Origin: Pontederia crassipes
Lineage: Eukaryota; Streptophyta; Magnoliopsida; Commelinales; Pontederiaceae
Length of the DNA stretch: 64,000 nt
Direction: 5' to 3'
NCBI GenBank assembly: GCA_030549335.1
Contig: CM060196.1
Span: 25,564,501-25,628,500 of the forward strand
Shown: positions 12,001 to 30,664 of the stretch, piece after piece
How positions within the stretch are numbered: the stretch's first letter is position 1
How the letters are laid out: each line of letters opens with the position of its first letter
Notes under the pieces: model-generated
What the model saw: the letters and a program-made list of their open reading frames with translations, nothing else
What the model was told of the DNA's origin: nothing
Databases searched by the model: none
Translations under genes and position numbers: made by a program

Positions 12001-13355
12001 GATGAATCACTTCTTTTGCATTAGAGACGACCATCGCAATCGTTATAAATTCACAAATATGGCACAAAGCACTTACTTGATACCAGTACCATCCCAAGAA
12101 ATATATGAAGAGTAATTGCAACCTAGGAAAACTATAACTTTTGTTTGGTCGCACGACAAAACTTGAAGGAGTTGAGAGCTGAATCAAATATTAAAACTAA
12201 GTAAAATCCTGAGTGCAAAAGGGACTCGTAAATTTGAGAGCTATGTCGGGTCGCTCAGGAGTTGCAATCTTGAGAGTGATTTTGAAGTTTATGATTGGAG
12301 AACCACAATAAGTTGAGTACCCAGAAATCAAGTGTATGTTTTGAGAGTGTCCAGAGGCAAAAGATGTCCTAATTAGAAGTTTAATACATAAAGAAAATGG
12401 ACAATTATTGTCAAACTATGCAAACTGTTATCGAATGACTATACTGATTGACAACTCTATTCTGAAAAAAAAAAAACAAAAGAAATGGCCGCCTTGATAG
12501 TTTTTCAAAAAGGTGTGGGAAGAAATTTTGCCTTTAGAGATGTTTATGGATTTATGAATAAAGATTAACATAAAAAGAATTTAAAATATGTTTTTGTATA
12601 TAAGTAATTACTATTAACTTTTAGTATTTAATTATACATATATACGGTTAAAGATATATCACAACGAAATTTAAAACTAAAATTTTAAACTAAATTTAAT
12701 GATATATAGGTATCGATTAAAAACTAAATTTAAATTTACTCGATGATTATTAAACAGTTTTAAAGTGCATAAACCAAAATGAACTAAGAAACTTCCCTAT
12801 TATTTTCAAATCAGTCCTACCGATAATTAAACTTGACGATCGAATGCCTTTTTATGATTGAGATTGTTTCTTTTTATGCTTGTGGACGATTTACTTCAAA
12901 AGAAAAAGAAATACTTTCAGTTTAAAGATAATAATATTTTTTCGATGACATAAGAAATATACGGTCATATCCTATCATAAGATATTTGTAAACCCTGAAT
13001 ACGAAATACGTTTACGGACAAGAAATGAAAATGGAATTTTCTTTTTTGGTTGATCGGATAACCACTTTCTCTGAAATTGATGGATTTACAACAAACGTCA
13101 ACCTTCTGATTATATCGAACCCCCTATTTTACATTTGAGTAAGATGTTTTAAATCTTACTCTTCTCCTCTCCAAATCTCCCCTTCAAATGATGAGAAAGA
13201 GAACAAAATAAAAGGAAGATTATGAAAAAGAAAAATTTGAATCCTAGTAGTACATCCACCTCTTACTCGACCGATCTATCTCCATCACACGATCGTAAAA
13301 TATCTCGCGAAGGTCAGACGAATACAAGTGCAATACTTGCAACGGCTCGTGCCAG
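9091..13355. other. Intergenic region, no supported gene
   Basis: AT-rich sequence with only short open frames, none with a motif I know. About 11290-11590 has repeated AGTCCAAACTT / GGGCATCCAAAAG phrases reminiscent of a decayed LTR, but I cannot define ends. The rest, including the 3' flank of PRMT6 copy 1 (about 13000-13355), shows nothing specific. The 3' flank shared by copies 0 and 2 is not found here. Confidence 0.5.
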
Positions 13356-20040
<6,685 letters not shown>

Positions 20041-20140
20041 GGTGGCGGGAAGAATTGCGACGACGAAGAGAAATTTCTGTTGGCGCAAGAAGCCGAGCGG
20101 ATTGGGCTTCGACAAGCAAAAGGTTTATAAGGTGGTCCGT

Positions 20141-20178
20141 CGCCCAAAATGAGTTTTATAGGCCCACTTAGAAGCCCA
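20141..20178 (-). promoter_or_regulatory. Site II (TGGGCY) cluster upstream of PRMT6 copy 1
   Basis: On the coding strand TGGGCT (20173-20178) and TGGGCC (20161-20166) lie about 120-140 bp upstream of the chosen ATG, with a further TTGGGC at about 20142-20147. TGGGCY site II elements are known TCP-factor targets in plant genes active in dividing cells. The copy 2 upstream region has similar words at the matching place. The role is inferred. Confidence 0.45.
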
Positions 20179-20255
20179 TTTATTATATTTGTTAATCGAA
20201 AACTTTTTTCGGGTGTTGCAAGAAAAAAAGAATATTTGTGTTCTAAAAAGGTCAC

Positions 20256-21620
20256 TAAATTTTATTTTATTTTTATTTTTGCGTTACTTTTCTATCATAA
20301 CTTAATTTCCTGTTAAAAAATAGCTCCTCATTGTTTACTTGGTACTGTCACATAGTAAATAAAAAAAGAAAAAAAATAGAGGGAAGTAAGCTTGACTTGA
20401 GAAAAAAAAATAAATTTAAATAGAGAAAAAAATACAATTGTCTTATTGTCTTGTTCCAATAACCATGGCAGTTTCCGGTTCTTAATATTTCATTTTGTAT
20501 CCTTGTTCAACATTTTTATAAGTAATATCATGATGTTGATTGTAATCATTGTTTTGTTCAGTTAACCTAATAACCATTTTTTATTCTATTAAACACATAA
20601 ATTAATTATAGATATAGTTTATTAAATTTTCTATAATGTTTGCAATTTGTAAATTATTATGATGATGTTTCAATTTTTTTAAATCCGGCATTCTTTTTTC
20701 TGATATGTTGTTTGCATCAAACCAATGCACACTAACATATAAATATTCATCATCATTTTAGAAAAATCATATGTGATTAGTCAAACTAGACACTCGTTTA
20801 GAATCCAAAAGAAATAGTTAGTTCATTTTTCTTTTAAGATATCTTTTAGTTGAATCTTCTTTATCAATATTTCTACTAACACTTTTAAAAGCATGTCGTA
20901 TTAATTTTGTTAATAATATAAAAGTTAGGATATTCACCAAATGAATATGATATTTCCGCGTGTACAATGTAATGCATTGAATATTAATCCAATTGTGAAC
21001 TTTTTTATCCTTAAGTAATATGAAGTCGTCCATGCTATATGGAAGTCTCATCGTTCCCCACCCTAAGGATGTAGCCTGAGAAGGAGGAACCTCATAAATT
21101 TCTCTCTCACCATAAATTTCTCTCGTCTTTTCACATATTTCATAACATGACAAACCTACATATTTCATGACAAACCTTACTAAATCTTCACGCTTGTATT
21201 TTTTTTTTTTTTTTGTAACCAAACAAAGAGTTGTAGGTGTGCCATGATCTAGAAGCAATCAGTTGAATTTGTTGCATTAATTTGGCCCACTAAAAATTGT
21301 TTATTAACTGCTATAGATGTAATTCTAATTATTATTTTAAACTGTTGAAGTCCAATCTTTTGTTGGGTCGTTATGATATACCATGTCAGCCAATGGACAA
21401 TACTAATATCATGGATATATATTACGTTTAATTAAAGCTTATGCCATTATATTTATATTTATTTGTCCATTTTTTATGTTTTTATTACAATTGCATATGT
21501 TATTAGGGAATGTCAAGATCAAGCTAAATAACATCATTTAAGATTCGGCTCCAAAATTGGGTGTAATTTTTAATGTATCATGGTACATCCATCTTCATCC
21601 TTCTCGATGGAATAAAAAAG
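20256..21620. other. Intergenic region between PRMT6 copies 1 and 2
   Basis: AT-rich with poly-A/T runs. A minus-strand open frame of 146 codons (20818-21258) is the longest but has no recognisable domain and contains low-complexity lysine. I see no supported gene. Confidence 0.5.
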
Positions 21621-22318
21621 CATAGTTTAAGCCAAGAACACTTTTCACACATTATACACACTACCAAACTGTGAGTTAAATGATTATTTTATTAACTTTA
21701 TTATTATTAACTCAAATTACATATCATACACAACTTGAGCAATATATATTATTTTTATTTTCCTTTATGTTCTCAATGGATGCCGCAGGATTAAAGTTTT
21801 CCATCCTGGTCATAATAAAGTTTGATGATCAAATCTTCTACAATACAACTGTTGGACCTTTTACTAAAATGATAACCCAGGTGAACAAAAGGATTCTTGG
21901 TTTCTAAAGTTATTTCACATTTTTTTCGCTTTCGATCTTTTATTTGGAATTAAGAAAAACACGTTTAGATGAAAGTTTCCTGCACTTTTTTTTTTGGTGG
22001 TCAAGACATGTTCATTACAAGATGATGTTTGGAAACTGTGGAAAATGAATTTGTTATTTCTCTAGGTCGAAATTGATGAATATTACCCACCCAAGATAGA
22101 ACCTTTTGATGATCACAAATCCGCATTTACATTGGACAAGATGTTTGTGCACAACAAAAAGACACAGAATAGAAACAAAAAAAAAAAAAAAGAAAAGAAG
22201 ACGTTGACATCTACAGCTCACTAGACCAATTTGATTTCCCCTCCATGATAATAAAATGGTTCATGAAGGGCAGATGAACGTAAAGTAGAACTACTACTTC
22301 CAATAGCTGGTGGTAGGC
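21621..22318. repeat. 3' flank of PRMT6 copy 2, duplicated at the window start
   Basis: 21621-22086 pairs with 1-466 and 22094-22318 pairs with 1168-1389. The hAT-like element of the other copy is missing here, so this is the empty site. Homology continues into the coding region to about 22735. Confidence 0.9.
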
Positions 22319-25300
22319 TCATGTGAGACCCCGCAATACAGTCTCCCTGACGAAGGTTTGTTCTCCAACTCTGTTGAGATCAAACACATTTTATAAAGAG
22401 ATGCGCCAGATTTCGAAAGTATCATGGATGGCAAGAACCACTTACCTGCATGAGATGCGAATACTCAAGGACCTTGGAGGGTTTGCCTTCCTTTGAGTCA
22501 ACGTCACAAGACCTTGTATTACTTCTGTTTCTTCCAATTCGATCGGATCATACAAGTAAACCAAAGTCTGCAAAAGGAAAAGAGAGAGAGAGGGAGGTAA
22601 ATCGTAATTACAATAACATAACGATAAATACGACCCTAAAAAAAACTGATTCATCATGAGACAAAGATACGGAATCAACACCTGCTTCCAGTGCGTTGGA
22701 GGATCCCTAGGTCCAGTGGATAACACAATATATTTTTCATGAGAATTTGACGGTGGACTCAATGGAATAGTAAGGATAGGAAATTTCGGCCTCTGGAATT
22801 TAACCATGAACCAAAAGACAAAGCCATGTAGAGGAGCTTCAATGGCAAAATAGAACCCCGATAAGAAACATAGTGTAAACCGAACAGAGATGCACATCAC
22901 ACACACTAACATAAATTATGGCTTCTCATTAGGGTTAAACTAGATATAAGGGTGCAATGCAAAGAGAAATTATAAATATAGGTCAAATCCATATATAAAG
23001 TAACTACCAAGATTATACTATCAGATAATCAACACTAACCCAAAGCTACCTTAATTATACTATCAGATTGAAAATATGGAACTTTGTCACCAACAACAGA
23101 TACCTTTTAAAATTGACATGAATTTAAATTGTTCGTGGACAAATTCAAGTTCTTTAACTGTGACGGTGTAGCAATCCACTTCCTTAACCTGTTCGTAACC
23201 ACAGACACATTCCACCAATGAGGCTCAGAGTTATAAAACAGAATCTCAAAGGAAGTATGTTTTAAGTTAAACAGAACCTGAAACTGAGTATCAGCAGAAA
23301 AAGGTTTACGTAATACAAAAATATCTTGGCTGGGAAATTGTACTAAATAGTTCAAGTTTGCAAGCTAGTAAATAAATGCATTTCACATAATTCAGCAATA
23401 AGTTACATCATTGGTAGAGATGTAAAAGCACAACAATTGCTCTCTGGGTGAAATAGTATGTGATTGTTTAGTTGACGCACAATATTTCTATTAGAAGTTG
23501 TCTACATATTTTCAATATTTTGGTTATCCTCAATGACGACTTGTGTCTTAAAATAGCCAAAAATCTGAAACTTTTGACAAAAGGAGTGGCCATAAAGTTT
23601 AAAAAGGTCTTCTTTTTTCCTCGAGTTACATCATGTTAAATCACCTGTTTATAAAAAGGATTCATCTTGCCAAGATAACAAGAAATTCTGTTGATATCAA
23701 ATTTGAAGACCTAGTTATTACTTTCAGTACATACAAAGTATGAGCTTGTTGCCTTCGCACATTAAGATGAAAGATGCATTTCTCAAATGAAGAAAATGAC
23801 AATCAAGACTTTACCAGTTTTGGCCACGCTAACAAGTTTCTCCTTGAAATTGTCTCTATACAAGGTTCGCCAAATGCACATTGTTTTGCAAGTGGCAACA
23901 TCGGAGACACTGCATATATTAATTCTTTAGAGAGGGGATTTTCCATCACTCGTGAGATGATTCAAAGTTGTTTATTCATGAATGGTACACTTCATAACAT
24001 GGACATCAGATCTAAAAAAGTTGGCAAGCCCAACTTACTCATGATTCCGTTCACATTCTTCCAGAAATCAATGCTTTCATGATATCTTGCGGAGTGTGTA
24101 AAAGGTGCCATCAAAAGCTGCATACAAATGAAACTTGAGACAGGCCAAGAAACTTCATCATTTTTTTATAAAGTGATAAAGTTCATCTTCTTTGAAAGAA
24201 GAATGAAATTAAATGTTGACAAAAAAAGGCACTTTTGGACACAAATCATGAGAAATTGAACAGTATATCTAACATAAAAATGTTACCATTGCGTGTGATG
24301 GAAGAATAAGCCCTCCTGGCTTGAGCCATGTATTTCTTGCAAAGATGATGCTGGGCAACATACTCTAAGTTAAAAGGACAAGAACCATTGAGTTAATGAC
24401 AACTGCAACATAAAGTCAGATAAAGCATACATCTATATCAGTTATTGAGTAAAAAATAGAGATTCATTAACTCCGTCAGTGCATAAAAAATGTGATCAAG
24501 AGTCGAGACTATAACTTAAAAATTTAGAAAACGTCCATACAAGCACCTCATATAGAAGCATATAACCCATCCACTCAGATATTATAACATCAACCTTCTC
24601 TGCAATTTGGACACTCTGCAATCAAATTAATACCTCAAAATGAGTCTGCAATTAATGTTTCTAGAGGCGAAAAAAAGATTACACAAAGACAATGAACAAA
24701 ATGAAAGAACATTACACATAAGGAGAAGGATTTTAGCAATTTTTGTCAGTGATATCCTGAACATAATGTTCTATTGTGAAGTAAAGAAAAGCACGTTCTG
24801 AAGGATATTATGATGATATTAGTTAAAATCATAGAGAACTGAAACAAAGCAAATAATGTGGATTTTGTTAGATACCAGAAACAATTTTTTAAGGCTTTCA
24901 TCTGAAACATCTTCACTTTCTTTGTTAATTATGAAACTTAGCATGTGATAGAATTCATAGTGAGAAGCTGTTCCATTTTTTCTCACATTGAATTCTTGTG
25001 ACTAATCCAAAATAGCAAGGGTTCTGGCGGTGACAACTCATTTATATTTTTGACATAATGTGTAGCCAAATGTTCAAAATGACTACTATGCTTTTGGTAT
25101 ATCCATTAATACTGAGCACATGATCAAACCATTTCACACATAGTGTTCCTCTTTATTCTCAATGAGATTGTACCACTAAGTAGTATTTGTGACACAACTT
25201 GATTGACAATATCAAATCGAAAGATTAAATGTCTAGAGTTTCTTAACCAATGACAATGGATGGTTTCATCATTGGCAACCATCCCTTACCCTTAAAAAAA

Positions 25301-28300
25301 ACCAGGGTTCACTACGTTGATTCTGTATTAAGTACTTCAATGCAAAGAGGTTGTTAAGTTTTTGTTCTTGTTCCTTCTAATGGCTGTTCCAGCTAATGGA
25401 TTTATCCAAAAGATCTGATGTATATCATAAGAGCTGTTTCTGCAACACCTTATAGAAATAGCATTTAGGTTCTTTCTAGTGAGGATAATTAAATATTATG
25501 TACCTTTTTATTAAATGTTTAGCCATTCCAGTCTGTGAATGTTATTCAGAAGTACTGAAAGTTACAATCAATTTATGGGCATTAAAGAAGAAAATAAGAG
25601 CTGAAAAAGTACCTCAACTGGACCATGCAAAACAATCACCTTGTCGGATAGGTTATTTGCTTTCACGATTTCATTAGCCTGTGTGTACAAAAAAAAGGTA
25701 GATTGCCACTAACCATATAAAAATACATAACAAAACTTCTAAACTAATCCTATATTCTAAAACTAAGAGGATTATTTTTTTTGAAAGAAAAACTAAGAGG
25801 ATTATGAAAGATACTAAATGACAAGAATGTTAACTAAATGAGAGGAAGTAAGGATGGGAAACCAAGTTTATTTCCTCGAGTTGAAAGGAAAAAGGATAGA
25901 CTCTAAATTACCATTATATGACCACTTTTAATAAGAATGAAGAAATAAGCATATTATAAAGTGCACACCTGCTCGTCAAACTTGGGCCTGAAAAACTTTT
26001 TTTATTGTATAAACATCCTTATACAATGGAAAAATCCCAATAAACTAAATATTGCATATGAGAAAGTAGGCACATGAATATGCATCCCACCCAGACCATC
26101 TCACCCCACCCCACTCCCCTGACCTCTTGGTCATCAAAGAAGTAGTGTAACCCTTATATGTGTGTGTACATACTTATACTCATTTAAATGATTAGCGCAT
26201 GAAGTACCTTAATTGCAATTCCACTTGCTTCTACTGCATAGACCTGATAATATAAGAACAAGTATTAAATGTGTTTGACATGGAAAAGTCATACATTAGC
26301 TAAACTTCGAGCATTCAAATGTAAACATGAAATGATGAGATAAATATGGACGATCAAATAAACAGTTCATCAGCAAGATTGAAGTGGCAGCATCAAAATA
26401 TAAGATGCATTTGAAATTGTGAAGCTTTGATATCATCATGATTAGTATATATACAAATGTGATCCACAATCATACCATGAAAAGCAAGAGATAAAACAGA
26501 AAAAGAAGTTCACTTGAGAAATTAGAGAATTGTAATTACCCGCCTCGCACCTACACAAGCACAAAATATCGAAAGTAGGCCAACGCCACAACCCACATCT
26601 AATACAACCTGTAAGGTTTTTCATCATGAGCAGAACAAAATCTGCTAAAATATTCCATAGAAGGTTCAGTTTTGATGTAACTTATTCACATCAAGGTTGA
26701 ATTACCTTTCCTGCAATAGAATCTTGATATTGCCAAATAGCAGCTTTATAAGTGTCAGTTTGGACATGATCCTGGGATTGGAAGATAGCATTCAGTTAAG
26801 AATAAGAAGAAGTCAAATAATTTCATGGCAGAACAACCAAAAACATAAAGAAAGCAACAGTTTTCCATATTAAAACATATGCAGGATTATCTCCAAAGAA
26901 GAAAGCTTGCTGGCTTAGCCATAGTTTATTAGGGGATGGTTAAAATCTGATTATGGTTTAAGAGATAACAAGTTTAAGATAAACCACTCTTTAATTTCCT
27001 TTCAATGGAAAAACTAACCGTTTCTGCAAATTGCAATATGGTAAAAAGTGGACAAGGAATCCGCCAGGATCCATACCATAGCAGATTGAGAAACCCCGGA
27101 ATCAAGATCAAATCTAGGATATTGTTAATAAAGCTTCAAGAGCATATGAATCTAGAGGGTTTCAATTAAAAGACAAAAGTGCTGTAAATGAGTTTTATAG
27201 TGGATTTACCTTTTGAATATGTCTTTCCATATGTTCATATTAAATGTTTTGATAGATGTAATTGAAATTGCTAAGGTACATTTTAAAGTTTTGATATTTG
27301 TGACAATAAAATTTGAGATAAAACAATTTCCAAAGTAATTAGAAGACAAACAAGTGTAGTTATTTTCTATTCTAAAAAAAGAAAAAAAATGTAGTCCTTT
27401 TCTGATGTAAGATGAGTCAACAAACTGAAAACCAAGAGCACTCTAAATTCATTTCATAACCAACTAAAGGATAAAAGAGTCCAGTTCCCTTAACTACATG
27501 GACATGGTTTTAGATGAATGTGAATGACCACATGTTCAAATGGATGCGGATGTAAATCCATATTCCTTACACATGTTGAAAAAGAGGAAACTCCACATGT
27601 CCCAGATGTACATTCCAGCAAATGTGTAGAAAATCAAATGCAAATTTGTAGGACTTCCAGATATTTTTTTGCAGTTCATGATGGATAATCGCGTGGGTCT
27701 TTTTCATCGGGGATCTAGATGTTTTTTTTTAAAAGAAACACAAGCTGGTAGTCATCCAAAAGTTGGGAGCAAGACATTGGCTACAGAACGTCCATTTGGT
27801 CCTTCCTCATGTACTTTGAACGTTAACTGGCATAATAGAACACCAATCATTATTTTCCGAACATCAATCGTAATCCTCTAAAGCTAGCCCAGATAACTAC
27901 TACTTGTCAAAGATAGCTTATCTTTCAGAATTTTCTCAAACTTTTAATAGCATTCAATTGATGAAATTATTTTGGTTTTGTGCCCTATAATTTGTCCTAA
28001 AATTCAGAGTAAGCGAATTCTTGCAAAGATCAAGAACGGTTAGTACTCTTGTGCTGTTATCACGGTGACCTGCTACATGTATCCCTAGATTGAACAAGCC
28101 ATGTCACGAACAAGAACAATGACAGGATTTATGATTATACAAAACCATGTATCTCTTAGTTAGTTAGCATTAGTGATCTTCCAAACATGCTAGAAAACTT
28201 AAATTCTTGGAGCAAGCACAAGAAGATGCATTCAAGTGTACAATTACTCCCACAGAAGTCCACAAAAGTAAGCATCTTGTCTCTGCATGTCCAAACACAT

Positions 28301-28707
28301 AACATCCTTCGACACACCAAGAACTGAACAACACGGTAGTATTAACCTTACCAGAGCATTTGGAATTGTACGTTAAGGAAATTTCCATTAAGGTTTCATC
28401 TATTAGAAGTTTGCCATCTAAATTAGACTACAATTTTCAAACATTCGCAGGTGCCACACGTACGTCCATACAAAAGAGTACTAAAAAATTCGTATCGACC
28501 TTCTTTTGGATCCAAATGGAGGGAGAGAAAGAGAGAGAGAGAGACCTTGATCATCTTCTCTTCAACGCGAATGTTGCGGAAGAAGAATGGAGGGTCGAAG
28601 TCTGGCCAAGTCCTCGTCAGCAGATCCTGCGTCCGTGGTTCCGGCGGCGCCGAGCCGTCGGACGAGCGCGGTGGAAGGATTTTTGGCGGCTGACCGCCGG
28701 GCATCAT
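22319..28707 (-). CDS. PRMT6: PRMT6-like protein arginine N-methyltransferase, copy 2 (intact frame, divergent N-terminus)
   Basis: Paralogue of copy 1 with the same 13-exon layout (minus): 28707-28546, 26771-26706, 26608-26540, 26243-26208, 25678-25613, 24615-24547, 24364-24287, 24117-24039, 23909-23815, 23188-23104, 22836-22682, 22567-22446, 22370-22319; 377 aa, one frame. The double-E loop SEWMGYMLLYE (146-156), PLHGFVFWF and THWKQ (316-320) are conserved, and the C-terminus FVRETVLR resembles that of Arabidopsis PRMT6. Oddities: exon 1 is 162 nt against 294 and its end reads FFFRNIRVEEKMIK instead of YFRAYANVAVHEGMLK, losing the Tyr and His of the N-terminal SAM-covering helix. Motif I is GCGVG rather than GCGTG. 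Exon 11 has 14 extra codons in a Ser/Pro-rich loop. It is clearly expressed-gene-like in structure, but activity may be reduced or changed. Confidence 0.88.
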
Positions 28708-28801
28708 GGTGGCGGGAAGAAGGGGACGACGAGGCTTTTGGAAAATTAAACGATTGGATATGGCTGCCGTATACATTTATGCGATGGGCATGTACTTTTA
28801 A

Positions 28802-28842
28802 TGGGCCATTGGAAGCCCGTGTAAAATATCCATGCAAGCCCA
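28802..28842 (-). promoter_or_regulatory. Site II-type words upstream of PRMT6 copy 2
   Basis: TGGGCC on the plus strand (28802-28807) and TGGGCT on the coding strand (28837-28842) lie roughly 100-135 bp upstream of the ATG, in the position equivalent to the copy 1 cluster. The role is inferred from motif knowledge only. Confidence 0.4.
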
Positions 28843-28879
28843 GAGCAAAAGAATTCTTATATGTGACCTGTTTTTTCAT

Positions 28880-29667
28880 GAGAAAAAAACGTAATTAGTT
28901 AGCTTTTCAAAAACAAAAGCAGGGCTACCATTCAAAGGTTTTTGTCAAGGTAACACTGAAATGAACAAAAATAAACGTAATTGTGATTTGAGAGGAAATA
29001 ATGATGAAATTATTACTCTCCAAAAATCAAAACATTTAAGCCACCATGTAATCTTTTGGTCCATGCAACCATTTTATAAGTTTGGAAAAAATACACGCTT
29101 TTTAAAGACATATTTTCGTATTCTTCTGTTTTTTTACTTAAATTATGTATATGTTTCAATAAGTCAAGTTCTAATATGTTTATCATTATAAGTAGAAAAA
29201 AATACATATTTTCATATTCTTCTGTTTTTTTTTTACTTAAATTATGAATTCGTTTCAATAATGTCAAGTAAATGGAACTTAACACAGAAAACTGAGATAT
29301 AGACGTACATTTTCATATCGTAACATGGATAGTACGATTCTACAATTTTTTATTTGAAATATTTATATAATTTATTTTGTATGAGATTAAGAAAACATTG
29401 AAAAGGCCTAAGTGATACGACTACGTGGCATTTTTTATTTTTTTTAATATTGTTACGTCATTGTTATATTTATATGGAGAGAAAAAAAGACGTATTAGTG
29501 TCACGTCAGCTTTGCAATTAGAAGACGGTCGTAAAGAGGGCACTAGATAAAATGATTTAAAAGACGGAGGAGCCTTAAAGATATAATTAAAAAAGTGATT
29601 AAAGTTGAAAAGCATTTCACGTAATTTACCCTTTTAAATGCACGTACACCGAAGCTAGAATTGAAAT
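28880..29667. other. Upstream flank of PRMT6 copy 2 with a small tandem repeat
   Basis: AT-rich. The first part, to about 29100, is matched by 36480-36670 upstream of copy 3. A tandem repeat of roughly 65 bp (ATATTTTCGTATTCTTCTG at about 29107 and ATATTTTCATATTCTTCTG at about 29206) follows. No gene seen. Confidence 0.6.
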
Positions 29668-30171
29668 ACCACTTACCTGCCACATACTTCTTATCCCCTA
29701 GTTGTTTCTTTCAATTCGATCGGATCATACAAAGTAAGCCAAAGTCTGCAAAAGAAAAAAAAAGGTAAATCGGAATTATAATGACATAACGATAGATGTG
29801 ACCCTAAAAAAACTGATACACGGAGAGAAAAAGATTAAGAATCAACACCTTGCTTCTAGTGCGTTGGAGGATCCCTAGGTCCAGTGGATAACACAGTATT
29901 TTCTTCATCAGAATTCAATGGACTCAATGGATTCCCAATAAGGATTGGAAATATCTGTAACACTCTATGGTGCAATTAACATATTGTTGGCTACATTTAA
30001 AACACCTTTTGAAAGATAAATAAGATAGCTACATGTTCATGACTATTTTCGTGTTTTACCCATATTGAATTATTCAATCAAATCATTTAGATTCTTAGAT
30101 CTTGTGTCGTTATAATTCGATCTCTCAAATGCAACCGTGAACCAAAAGACAAAGCCATGTAGAGAAGTTTC

Positions 30172-30664
30172 TGATGGGAAAAGTCGAGAACAAGGAGAGA
30201 AGATCGCAGAGAGATTGCAGAAAAATGGAAGAGACACTCGAATTTACCCAGATTCACCCTTTAAATGAGGGCTACATCCTGCAAAGAGGTTTCACTATAT
30301 CGTTTAGGTTTATAACTGCCACACAGATTACATCAAAAATTAGGCTATTAATAGCCTATTCAAACTGAGTTTAAAACCTATCACCCAAACAAATAGAGAA
30401 AAAATCTAATCCGAACCACACGGGCCGACTAAATAAAAGCTCAAAATCCATCTAAGTTTCGGGGGCGCTGCCCTCGAACCCCGCCCGCTCACCGGCGAGC
30501 GGGACCGCCGTCGGGGGGCGGAGCCCCCCGAACCCCTCCCCCCCCCCCCCTCGTTCGTACGCCAATAGCACTACTAATTGGGTAATACTCAGATTCTCCT
30601 AAACTCACGTGGGCGAACTCGATGTGAGAAACAAGGGGTCCTGAAGTATTCACCAACTCTAACA
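30172..30664 (-). repeat. 3' LTR of the copia element
   Basis: About 493 bp; on the minus strand it starts TGTTAGAGTTGG and ends CCCATCA. It includes a GC-rich part and a C run at about 30538-30550. Roughly nine-tenths identical to the 5' LTR by eye, which suggests an insertion a few million years old at usual plant rates. Confidence 0.88.

Noticed and set aside
20818-21258. 146-codon minus-strand open frame
   Set aside because: No recognisable domain, low-complexity lysine run, no supporting splice or promoter context; chance length in AT-rich DNA is plausible.
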